DNA from: a virus
IMG/VR virus record: IMGVR_UViG_3300001683_000048
Location: 1 to 24,391 of that record
Length of the DNA: 24,391 nucleotides
Strand: one strand, 5' to 3'
This document shows positions 1-7,247 of this stretch, in pieces (the first letter of the stretch is position 1; each line of letters begins with the position of its first letter). The notes under the pieces were generated by a model. The model worked only from the letters and a program-made list of their open reading frames with translations. It ran no database searches and was not told where the DNA came from. A program made the position numbers and the translations under genes.

Positions 1-205
1 TCTGCATCAACTACGATTGTTGCATCGTATGCCTGAACAGTTGTACCAATATCCGCATTTTTAAGTAATGGAATACCACCTGCTGTAGCACCATCGTGGA
101 CTACCAGCGTATCTTTATCGGTATCAACAGTGACTTCTCTCACTGCGCCTGTGAACGTACTATGTTCTAGGGTAGTGCCGCCTCTAAGTTGTAATAATTT
201 AGCCA

Positions 206-206
<1 letters not shown>
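1..206 (-). CDS. Tail fibre / receptor-binding protein, N-terminal part (runs off window)
   Basis: Only the first 68 codons are present; the gene continues past the left edge. The protein starts MAKLLQLRGGTTLEHSTFTG and continues with REVTVDTDKDTLVVHDG and AGGIPLL. This 'LQ.RGGT...F.G...E.TVDTD..TLVVHDG' pattern is that of the N-terminal domain of phage major tropism determinant (Mtd)-type receptor-binding proteins, which is common at the start of tail-fibre genes. Its ATG overlaps the TAA of the collagen-like fibre gene (TAATG), so the two are probably translationally coupled. The role in host attachment is inferred from the domain and the position in a fibre cluster. The C-terminal receptor-binding part cannot be seen. 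Confidence 0.8.
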
Positions 207-1123
<917 letters not shown>

Positions 1124-1181
1124 TTCATTCTCCTAATATTTGTAGCCAAGTATTCGCAACTTCATTGATTAATTGAGATTT

Positions 1182-1529
1182 TCATTTTTTAATGCGCTCT
1201 CTAGCTTCTGCCCTTGCCGTCTTGATATCTTCTGGTATCACCACACCTGTCTCTTGTTCACGAATGACATACCAATCGGTAGACGCCAGATAAGTGAGTG
1301 CTTCTGAGTTAATATCGTCTTGGATTTGCTGGTCTATTTCAGCTTGAGTCCTGAAATCATGAACAACAAACGCATTCCCGATATAAGCGGTTGCATTAAT
1401 ATCTAAAGCCGCCAGCCAAACCTTTTCAGAAACGTGAATGTTCGGTTCAGGTATGTTACCTCCATGTACGTCTTGAGAATACCAGCCCAATAACTCGCCT
1501 GTTGTTTCTTCTATGTGTGCATATTTCAT
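1182..1529 (-). CDS. Tail fibre assembly (chaperone-like) protein
   Basis: This 115-aa protein has an N-terminal MKYAHIEETTGELLGWYS segment and a C-terminal YLASTDWYVIREQETG...IPEDIKTARAEARERIKK. The ending 'ASTDWYV.R..ETG...P..I...RA.AR..I' is characteristic of the C-terminus of phage tail-fibre assembly proteins (gp38-like or tail-assembly chaperone families). It lies between two fibre genes, as such chaperones usually do. The ATG is 1 nt after the TAA of the upstream fibre gene. The reading frame stops at TGA (1182-1184) but stays open for 18 more codons to just before the next gene, so a longer ancestral protein is possible. The function is inferred from pattern and context. Confidence 0.65.
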   Translation of the reverse strand: MKYAHIEETTGELLGWYSQDVHGGNIPEPNIHVSEKVWLAALDINATAYIGNAFVVHDFRTQAEIDQQIQDDINSEALTYLASTDWYVIREQETGVVIPEDIKTARAEARERIKK

Positions 1530-1530
1530 G

Positions 1531-2064
1531 TTAATATCCTATTGCCATCCAGTTAACAGAATAGCCGATTTGGTTGGCCCCGTTATTCCCCGAAATTTTT
1601 ATGTAACAACTAGACGCTGTTTTGTTATACGCGTAAACCTCGTTCCCATAATTCCACACTATCCCGTGATTTCTTGCTGTGGTAACGCTTCGACAGGCAG
1701 TGGGGAAAGCAACCGGAAAAGTAACTAACCCCGTTGACCATGTGCTATATGTCCCCCATTGAATAACGACACCACCTACTAATTTTATATACCCATTTGT
1801 GGCTAAACTCTGTGCCGTGTAGGGGGCATTAGGCGCCCACGTTGTCGGAGAGCCAGAGCCTGCGGATGTTAAAATATCACCCAAAGATGAGCCACTCGCC
1901 GATATAACCTTGTTATTTAATGTGTTGATACCGCTGGTAGTTGATGCAGTTAGAGCGGTTAGTGCAGCATCATTCGCGTAAACGCCATCTTCTATATTCT
2001 GTAGATTAGCTGCGGATATTGGTGGAGAACCACCATCAACCCATGTGTTTTTTGAGTAAGCCAT
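1531..2064 (-). CDS. Tail fibre protein with gp53-like C-terminal domain
   Basis: This 177-aa protein begins MAYSKNTWVDGGSPPISAANLQNIEDGV, a segment typical of structural proteins near phage tail tips. Residues about 40-85 are low-complexity Ala/Ser/Thr/Gly. The C-terminal ~90 residues read NGYIKLVGGVVIQWG...VTFPVAFPTAC...YSVNWMAIGY. This matches the 'NGY.KLPGG..IQWG...FP.AFP..C......W.AIGY' signature of the putative tail-fibre gp53-like C-terminal domain, which ends many phage fibres and is thought to form the trimeric receptor-binding tip. It begins 1 nt after the gp12-like gene. It is shorter than T7 gp17 and has no T7-like virion anchor domain. Confidence 0.8.
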   Translation of the reverse strand: MAYSKNTWVDGGSPPISAANLQNIEDGVYANDAALTALTASTTSGINTLNNKVISASGSSLGDILTSAGSGSPTTWAPNAPYTAQSLATNGYIKLVGGVVIQWGTYSTWSTGLVTFPVAFPTACRSVTTARNHGIVWNYGNEVYAYNKTASSCYIKISGNNGANQIGYSVNWMAIGY

Positions 2065-2065
2065 T

Positions 2066-4291
2066 TTATAAGTTCCTGCTTGTTTGGATTAAAGTTCCTC
2101 GATAATTCAAGGTTTCTAGTTGGAAGCCGACGCCAGCGTCATTCAGTAAGTATAAAGTCTGATTATTCACACTGCCCGGCGTTGCGAATTTACTGTCCCC
2201 CTGAACGGTGTACTCTATCCCTAAGGGGTACAAAGCTGTCGTAGTCGCAGTCGTAGTTGAAGGGTATAGTAGATTACTTGGGTATAAACCAGGTTCTATT
2301 ACGGTATTATCATACCTTTTAGATTTACCCCTACTAGCAACAACTAAACTGTAGGAAGAGCCCGGCTTGCTTGTGATAGAAACGTCTTTTAAGAGAAGTT
2401 TAAGCCTCTGGTTATCTGAGACCCCCTCACTTGTGTTAATACCCCATTTAGATAGCTCTATTAGGGAGGAATATGGGGTACTACCAACTGCGCTAGTCTT
2501 GTCTAGGTAGGGCGCCTCAGCAGTAAAGTCTTTTGTGAGCGATAAGGATACTTTAACTAGCTGTATCTTAGTGCTGTCCGCTAGGCTGACGCCAAACACG
2601 AGCAAGTCATTCCCTAACACTTGAATATTAATGGCCTTAGATAACTGAGGGAACTCCCACTTATGCCATGCTGATTGGACTTTCTCATTACCTTGCCAGA
2701 AAAAGTTATAGACAAAAACTTCATTGGTTTTACCGCCAAGTGCGAAGAGCATATCATTCATTACACTCCCAGCAAGCTGCCGGATGCAAGGGAGATACGT
2801 GGGGCAGTGAGAATTGACGTTAGCTGCATCATTTACACTTGTATCAGGTACTACATAGTACTCACGTACATCTGTGGAATGCCCCTGGTGTATAGTAAAA
2901 TATACATTAGGTCCTAGACCTACTGGACTAACATGTGCATCTGCGCTATACGCAGTACTCACCTGGATGTTGACATCCCTTGGAGAGAGGACCTCAGAAG
3001 ATGAAACAGTATACTGAGCATTCTCCCCGAAGATTAATAATTCCTTATTAAAAGGCATCGCATGTGTTAGCTTAACGGCCTTATTACTGTCTACGGCTAC
3101 ATCAATTGGATCGCTATCAAGAACGTCCGTGACAGTTGTGGGGAAGAAATTATAATATTCCCCTACCTCAGATAGTACTACATTATCATTACATAATAAG
3201 CCCAATCTATTTTTATAAAAGAAAATATCTGAAAGTGCGCTTCCCACAAAAGAAGGCGCAGGTGCGCTATCCGCATCCCCAACGCCTCTAGAGGCCCAAG
3301 TAATTGTGCTGAGAGTGAAGGGGCCAGACGCTGTACGCTCAAACTTATGTGGCAGTGTGGCGGCATTGAAGCTATTTTGTAAACCAGGTCTGAAGGTCTC
3401 TTTATACACAGCCCCATCAGCTTTTACATAATAGTTAGCAAAGGCATTTTTATCATCCCCTGAAATCTCAATAACAGCCCCATCAAAACCAAGTGAACTT
3501 GGCAGATCCTGTAATTTACGGGTTGTTCCGACCCAAGACTCTGTGGCTTGGTCGCCCCATGAATCTGCGCCTTTATAGCCCGTGCTGTTAAGTCTTCGTA
3601 CTACTGACCCTTTAGAGGTCGCGCCAGCACCTAAGGCTGTAGCTATTGCGGTTGCTACCTCAACACCATCCGTCCCCTCTATGCCTCCAGAGGGGACTTT
3701 AACACCCGAAGCATTATAAACATAGTATTGGTAACCCTTTGCATTACTTCTAGTAGTACCGTATGCTATTTCTGTTGTTCTTTTTACCCAGTAATAGAAC
3801 GTGCTTTCCCAGTCGGAGTCCCCATTATCATCCGTTGCTGCATCAAGTGCTGTTACTTTATGCTTGTTAACAACATAAGTAGTATCTCCCACAGTGACGA
3901 GAGAAAAGGCTTCTTTTACAAGTGAACCCGAAGGTACATTGAGGTATGAAGAGGTTGCCCAAGAAATAGGGCTACCACTAGCATTAACAAGAAGTAGGCC
4001 TGTTGTTGCGTCTAATACTACCCAAGCACCGTTTTTAATTAGTAATAAATACTCCTCATTTCCCGCGCCTCTATTATATGAGTGTATAAAAAGGTCCTCA
4101 GGATACCCCGAAAACTCTTGCATGAATTGGGTGGGGTTTCTCTTTTGAACTCCTTTAGCGAGGGAAGGGTAGCAGTTAGTCATTTCACTAGATTGGCTGT
4201 TCAGCCGTCTTTCATGGGGAGCCTCGGTTACTCCATTAAATAACCCCCCTATGGTTTCATTTACCATAGAGCTATACTTAGATACAGCCAT
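2066..4291 (-). CDS. Tail tubular protein B (T7 gp12-like nozzle protein)
   Basis: This 741-aa protein is close in length to T7 gp12 (794 aa). It begins with a gp12-type N-terminus: an IGGLFNGVTEAPHERRLNSQ segment, then EMTNCYPSLAKGVQKRNP, comparable to T7's GGISQQPD...E...GLQKRPP. In T7 the protein forms the hexameric tail nozzle below the gp11 ring. The gene follows the gp11-like gene by 2 nt, the conserved 11-12 order. A segment that resembles the phage promoter lies inside the gene at 3748-3765. Nothing suggests truncation. Confidence 0.92.
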   Translation of the reverse strand: MAVSKYSSMVNETIGGLFNGVTEAPHERRLNSQSSEMTNCYPSLAKGVQKRNPTQFMQEFSGYPEDLFIHSYNRGAGNEEYLLLIKNGAWVVLDATTGLLLVNASGSPISWATSSYLNVPSGSLVKEAFSLVTVGDTTYVVNKHKVTALDAATDDNGDSDWESTFYYWVKRTTEIAYGTTRSNAKGYQYYVYNASGVKVPSGGIEGTDGVEVATAIATALGAGATSKGSVVRRLNSTGYKGADSWGDQATESWVGTTRKLQDLPSSLGFDGAVIEISGDDKNAFANYYVKADGAVYKETFRPGLQNSFNAATLPHKFERTASGPFTLSTITWASRGVGDADSAPAPSFVGSALSDIFFYKNRLGLLCNDNVVLSEVGEYYNFFPTTVTDVLDSDPIDVAVDSNKAVKLTHAMPFNKELLIFGENAQYTVSSSEVLSPRDVNIQVSTAYSADAHVSPVGLGPNVYFTIHQGHSTDVREYYVVPDTSVNDAANVNSHCPTYLPCIRQLAGSVMNDMLFALGGKTNEVFVYNFFWQGNEKVQSAWHKWEFPQLSKAINIQVLGNDLLVFGVSLADSTKIQLVKVSLSLTKDFTAEAPYLDKTSAVGSTPYSSLIELSKWGINTSEGVSDNQRLKLLLKDVSITSKPGSSYSLVVASRGKSKRYDNTVIEPGLYPSNLLYPSTTTATTTALYPLGIEYTVQGDSKFATPGSVNNQTLYLLNDAGVGFQLETLNYRGTLIQTSRNL
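3748..3765 (-). promoter_or_regulatory. Promoter-like site inside the gp12-like gene
   Basis: On the minus strand the 17 bases CATACGGTACTACTAGA match the promoter at 19167-19184 at 14 of 17 positions. The predicted first transcribed base is A instead of G. It lies in coding sequence (Tyr-Gly-Thr-Thr-Arg-Ser), so chance is possible. If active it would boost the end of gp12 and the fibre genes. Confidence 0.3.
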
Positions 4292-4293
4292 GG

Positions 4294-4878
4294 TTACCCC
4301 CTTATTCCTCTAGGATTGCTTCTCCTAGAGATAGTACGTGAGTTGACTGCTGAATCGAATATATTATAATCTCCGACATCGGCGTTGGCCTCAATCATTC
4401 TGCGTCTTGCAGAGTCCTCATCCTTTACTAGGAGAGTGGTCACATCAGATACCCCAACTATCCTTTGATATAAAATACGACTTGCTCGCATAGCTATGTA
4501 GTAAGCTACGCTGTAGTCAATATCCTCATAAAAATAGTCCCATATAACGTCTACCTTCTGTACGCCCCCTGCTGCAAATATGTAAGTGTGTTCAGCTTTA
4601 TTGTAGAGCTTACCTTCTTTCTGGATTAGATTATTATCGGCGGAATCTAATCTTAATACGTAACTTGGGACATTAATATGTCCAGTAGCATCCGCTGTTA
4701 GGGGCCATCCTGACTCAGTGTTCCCGAAGAGCCCTGAGGATAAGACATCCCTACGAACCTCATCAAGTACATTCTCAGCCTGTTGGGCCTCATATACATC
4801 CGCTATATCAGCTAGAGTTTCGATAGGTTGCTCCCCAATGGCCTGGAGTGCAATATTAATTGCTTCAAGTGTTGTCAT
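4294..4878 (-). CDS. Tail tubular protein A (T7 gp11-like gatekeeper)
   Basis: This 194-aa protein nearly matches T7 gp11 in length (196 aa). It begins MTTLEAINIALQAIGEQPIE, the N-terminal signature of this family ('L.AIN..L.AIGE.P...L'), followed by an NVLDEVRRDVLSSGLFGNTE segment. In T7, gp11 forms a dodecameric ring joining the portal to the gp12 nozzle. The gene sits between the terminator behind the capsid gene and the gp12-like gene. A purine-rich GCAGGAAGAGACA precedes its ATG. Expression presumably depends on read-through of the terminator. Confidence 0.92.
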   Translation of the reverse strand: MTTLEAINIALQAIGEQPIETLADIADVYEAQQAENVLDEVRRDVLSSGLFGNTESGWPLTADATGHINVPSYVLRLDSADNNLIQKEGKLYNKAEHTYIFAAGGVQKVDVIWDYFYEDIDYSVAYYIAMRASRILYQRIVGVSDVTTLLVKDEDSARRRMIEANADVGDYNIFDSAVNSRTISRRSNPRGIRG

Positions 4879-4910
4879 TGTCTCTTCCTGCTCAATATTT
4901 TAATAAAACC

Positions 4911-4944
4911 AAAAAAAAGGATACTCACCGAAATGAGTACCCTT
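4911..4944 (-). terminator. Rho-independent terminator behind the major capsid gene (T-phi position)
   Basis: On the minus strand AAGGGTACTCA and TGAGTATCCTT form an 11-bp stem with one G-T pair around a TTTCGG loop. A run of eight T follows at once. It lies 21 nt after the capsid stop codon and before the gp11-like gene, the same place as T-phi after T7 gene 10. The plus strand also shows a T-rich tract after the stem, so it may act in both directions. Confidence 0.92.
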
Positions 4945-4965
4945 AGATTTTTCTTACTTTAACTA

Positions 4966-6018
4966 CTAGTCATTAGTAGCTAATTTAATAACACAACCGT
5001 TGTTCAACACGCCGAAGCCCATAGCGTATGATGAAGTCATCAAATCGCCTAGTTTTTCAGGGATGTAGTTTACTTCTGATTTAATATCAAGAAGCTTAAC
5101 AACGCCTACAGCATTCTGTGTGAACATGTAGATATCGCTTGAGCCAATGTTATTAGACACTAAGATGTTATGCCCAGCAACCTGAACAACCTTACCAGTA
5201 TCAATACCACCGTTACCGCCTTGAGTCATATCCTTATGAACTGCACCAGACTGTACTAGACGGTTGTAGTTCTTAGGTGATACTACTACGCAGCGATCAC
5301 CTGGGACATCTTCCTCATCCATAGTAGTCTGAGCATCAAACAATGAAGCAAGGATTAAATCACCCTTTGCACCCTGAGATGAAGCACTAGCAGTAGTTAC
5401 AGATAATACAGATACAGCAGCAGCGTGAGCAGCATTCCATGCACCTGCGGCGTGAGCAGCAGTGAATACATAAACTACATCACTGTAGCTTACACGGTCA
5501 CCAATAGCATACGCAACTGAAGCAGAGAACGCAGTTACATCAGAGTATGGTTGACCTTCGCCACCATTAACGTCACCAGTATTAGCCGCATTCTTAACAC
5601 AGTTATCTAACTGAGTGATGATAGCAGTATCTACAGTCTTAGCTAGTCTACGACCCATCTCAGAAGAGTACTGAGAACGAGTTTCGTAATGAGCCATTGC
5701 TTCTTCAAAAGAATCAACAAAGACACTGGCATATTTAAGTTCATCAATTTCAATTACACGCTCACCTGCGTTAATTAAATTTGGTGTGATATCAGTACCT
5801 GGAACATGAGTCGATATAGCTGAATCATACTTACCAATTACTGGGAATGAGGCACTCTTGCCAGAAGCAATTGTGCGAGATTGTACCTTCGCTAAGAAGA
5901 TGTTGTTAGTTTCAAAAGCAGTCAGGACTTCGCCTGAGAATACTTTAATTGCTAATTGGCGATCAGATGCTCCCGCTGTTCTGGAAGTACCGATACCTTG
6001 TGATGGTGTAAATGACAT
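4966..6018 (-). CDS. Major capsid protein (T7 gp10A-like)
   Basis: This 350-aa protein is homologous to T7 gp10A (344 aa; HK97 fold). Shared stretches are LAIKVFSGEVLTAFE (22-36), SGKSASFPVIG (52-62), EEAMAHYETRSQYSSEMG (105-122) and a YAMGFGVLNNGCVIKLA ending. It would form the icosahedral shell around the scaffold. Residues about 150-215 have no clear counterpart in T7. Within them YAIGDRVSY...VYVFTAAHAAGAWN (170-195) resembles carbohydrate-binding modules of the CBM5/12 (chitin-binding type 3) class, possibly exposed on the particle surface. The gene has a long leader (6019-6291) and a strong terminator behind it, consistent with very high expression. The ATG is preceded by AAAGGAAAAATAAT. 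Confidence 0.96.
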   Translation of the reverse strand: MSFTPSQGIGTSRTAGASDRQLAIKVFSGEVLTAFETNNIFLAKVQSRTIASGKSASFPVIGKYDSAISTHVPGTDITPNLINAGERVIEIDELKYASVFVDSFEEAMAHYETRSQYSSEMGRRLAKTVDTAIITQLDNCVKNAANTGDVNGGEGQPYSDVTAFSASVAYAIGDRVSYSDVVYVFTAAHAAGAWNAAHAAAVSVLSVTTASASSQGAKGDLILASLFDAQTTMDEEDVPGDRCVVVSPKNYNRLVQSGAVHKDMTQGGNGGIDTGKVVQVAGHNILVSNNIGSSDIYMFTQNAVGVVKLLDIKSEVNYIPEKLGDLMTSSYAMGFGVLNNGCVIKLATND

Positions 6019-6019
6019 A

Positions 6020-6103
6020 TTATTTTTCCTTTAATGAGGTATAAAAAGTCCTAAGAGGACCGTGGGGTTTAGCGCGGAGTGAATAAAGGATGGGTATCCT
6101 CAT
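6020..6103 (-). CDS. Possible 27-aa leader peptide upstream of capsid gene
   Basis: The frame starts ATG at 6103 with a good ribosome site (GAGGT, 7 nt upstream). It encodes a basic 27-aa peptide beginning MRIPILYSLRAKPHGP. Its TAA ends 1 nt before the capsid ATG, which would allow translational coupling. The short hairpin at 6048-6060 lies inside it. No homologue is recognised. It could equally be untranslated leader. Confidence 0.25.
   Translation of the reverse strand: MRIPILYSLRAKPHGPLRTFYTSLKEK
6043..6060 (-). terminator. Weak terminator-like hairpin in capsid leader
   Basis: On the minus strand GTCCT-CTT-AGGAC forms a 5-bp stem with a 3-nt loop and is followed directly by TTTTT. The stem is short, so it may be an attenuator or an RNA-processing or stability hairpin rather than an efficient terminator. 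Confidence 0.35.
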
Positions 6104-6291
6104 GCAATATACCTCAGTATATACAATAGGCCAACAATAGGTTGTCCCGCACTATAAAAATAGGACCCCTGATTACCGTATTGGTAATCTGAGGAGATAA
6201 GAAGGTGATGGCAAGAGTTACACTAGGTATAGAGGGGGGGGTAACCTAGTACCTTGAGGCGGTCATTGTGTGCTACATCACCCACACACAT

Positions 6292-7137
6292 TTAGAATGA
6301 ACTAAGTGCGACACGCCTTTGAACTGAGGCCCTGAATGCAGGGTCCTGTGAATATTTAGGGTTAGACATCTCGTGCATCATCTCTGCTTTAGAGGCGTAT
6401 CCCCCTTGTTTTGCACTCCCTGCGTCCCCGCGAAGTAGGGATGGCCCTCTCTGCGCGGCGTAGCGAGCGAATAAACCTTGTATGGCAAAATTACTAGCGT
6501 CCTCTGATGTTAAAGAAGAGTTAAAAGCCTCTTGTTCAGACTCTGATAGCGCCTCTCCCGCCCACTGAATCATACTATTATACTCAGCCTCACCCCCGAC
6601 TACGGAGTGCATACGAGTGACCGCAGAAGCTGTTAAAGCCTCCTGCCCAGCGATATAAGCATCTACTAAATTTTTAGGGATACCAGAGTCACTTAGGGAT
6701 TTGTACGTTTCCTCAGATAGCGCACCTGAGTCTGCATACTCGCCTTCTAAGGACGCATAGTCTATGCCCTTAGACTCAGTAAGTTCCTTAGCGGCATCTT
6801 GTTCTACGCTCGAATCCTCAGTAACGCCATCTGTTGCAGCCTCAACATCTTCAGGAGTATCTTGCTTCCCTGCGAGCTTATCTTGTAGGTGTTTATACGC
6901 CTTCTCAAGCTCTTCCACTGACTTATACTTACCCGCCAGCATTCTCTCTTGATCAGTCTGTAAAGACTCCTCGGTTTCTTGCGCGGCGGCATCAACTTTA
7001 GCTACCATCTCGGCATCATGAGCCGTTTGTTGTTCCTCGGATGTTAAAGCTAATACGTTTTCTTGCGTTTCGGCACCTGTTTCGGCTTCTGTTTCGGCTT
7101 CTGTTTTGGCTTCTGTTTTGGCTTCTGTGTTCGACAT
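6292..7137 (-). CDS. Capsid assembly scaffolding protein (T7 gp9-like)
   Basis: This 281-aa, very acidic protein lies between portal and capsid genes, the position of T7 gene 9 (scaffold, about 307 aa). Scaffold proteins guide procapsid assembly and then leave. Residues 4-24 are a Thr-Glu-Ala-Lys/Glu repeat encoded by a 12-bp tandem repeat. A segment MLAGKYKSVEELEKAYKHLQ (about 66-85) is the 'KYKSVEELEKAY..L' motif commonly seen in phage scaffold proteins. The C-terminal region (about residue 230 on) is more basic and would contact the shell. The ribosome site is GAGGGGAATAT before ATG. Assignment rests on composition, this motif and gene order. Confidence 0.88.
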   Translation of the reverse strand: MSNTEAKTEAKTEAETEAETGAETQENVLALTSEEQQTAHDAEMVAKVDAAAQETEESLQTDQERMLAGKYKSVEELEKAYKHLQDKLAGKQDTPEDVEAATDGVTEDSSVEQDAAKELTESKGIDYASLEGEYADSGALSEETYKSLSDSGIPKNLVDAYIAGQEALTASAVTRMHSVVGGEAEYNSMIQWAGEALSESEQEAFNSSLTSEDASNFAIQGLFARYAAQRGPSLLRGDAGSAKQGGYASKAEMMHEMSNPKYSQDPAFRASVQRRVALSSF

Positions 7138-7247
7138 ATATTCCCCTCTGTTTTATTAAATTGTAACGCTACTTCTTTAGCTTGCACTGCTAATAATCTG
7201 GATTGAGGTGTGACCTGCATCACATCCCCATATGTTTTAATTAACAT
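7050..7247 (-). CDS. Possible small protein overlapping portal end and scaffold start
   Basis: This 65-aa frame starts ATG at 7247 with a GGGGAG ribosome site 8 nt upstream. It overlaps the last 11 nt of the portal gene and the first 88 nt of the scaffold gene in another frame. It fills the 99-nt gap between them. The first 40 residues look protein-like (MLIKTYGDVMQVTPQSRLLA), then the scaffold's 12-bp repeat is read as a basic Lys-Pro-Lys-Gln repeat. The function is unknown. The tail may be a by-product of the repeat; a real gene is suggested by the start signal and gap filling. Confidence 0.4.
   Translation of the reverse strand: MLIKTYGDVMQVTPQSRLLAVQAKEVALQFNKTEGNICRTQKPKQKPKQKPKQKPKQVPKRKKTY
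7072..7129 (-). repeat. 12-bp tandem repeat in scaffold N-terminus
   Basis: About five copies of a 12-bp unit (minus strand ACAGAAGCCAAA or ACAGAAGCCGAA) run in tandem. They encode Thr-Glu-Ala-Lys/Glu in the scaffold frame and Lys-Pro-Lys-Gln in the overlapping frame. Copy number may vary between relatives. Confidence 0.85.

Larger units (their letters stand above)
6019..6291 (-). other. 273-bp capsid leader region with hairpins and a small open frame
   Basis: This is the longest gap between major genes in the window. It holds a 7-bp inverted repeat GATTACC/GGTAATC with a 5-nt loop (6171-6189), a 7-bp inverted repeat ACTAGGT/ACCTAGT that encloses a run of eight G (6222-6250), a short terminator-like hairpin (6043-6060) and a 27-codon frame (6020-6103). 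No copy of the strong phage promoter is present. The best partial match, AAGGTACTAGG near 6242-6252, lacks the ACTANAG start region. Confidence 0.7.

Noticed and set aside
2830-2865. Palindromic GTACTACATAGTAC
   Set aside because: It encodes part of gp12 and shows no link to any regulatory layout.
6218-6240. Plus-strand TTACACTAGGTATAGAGGGG resembling a T7-type promoter
   Set aside because: No spacing matches the consensus and it would make antisense RNA. It is better explained as part of an inverted repeat.
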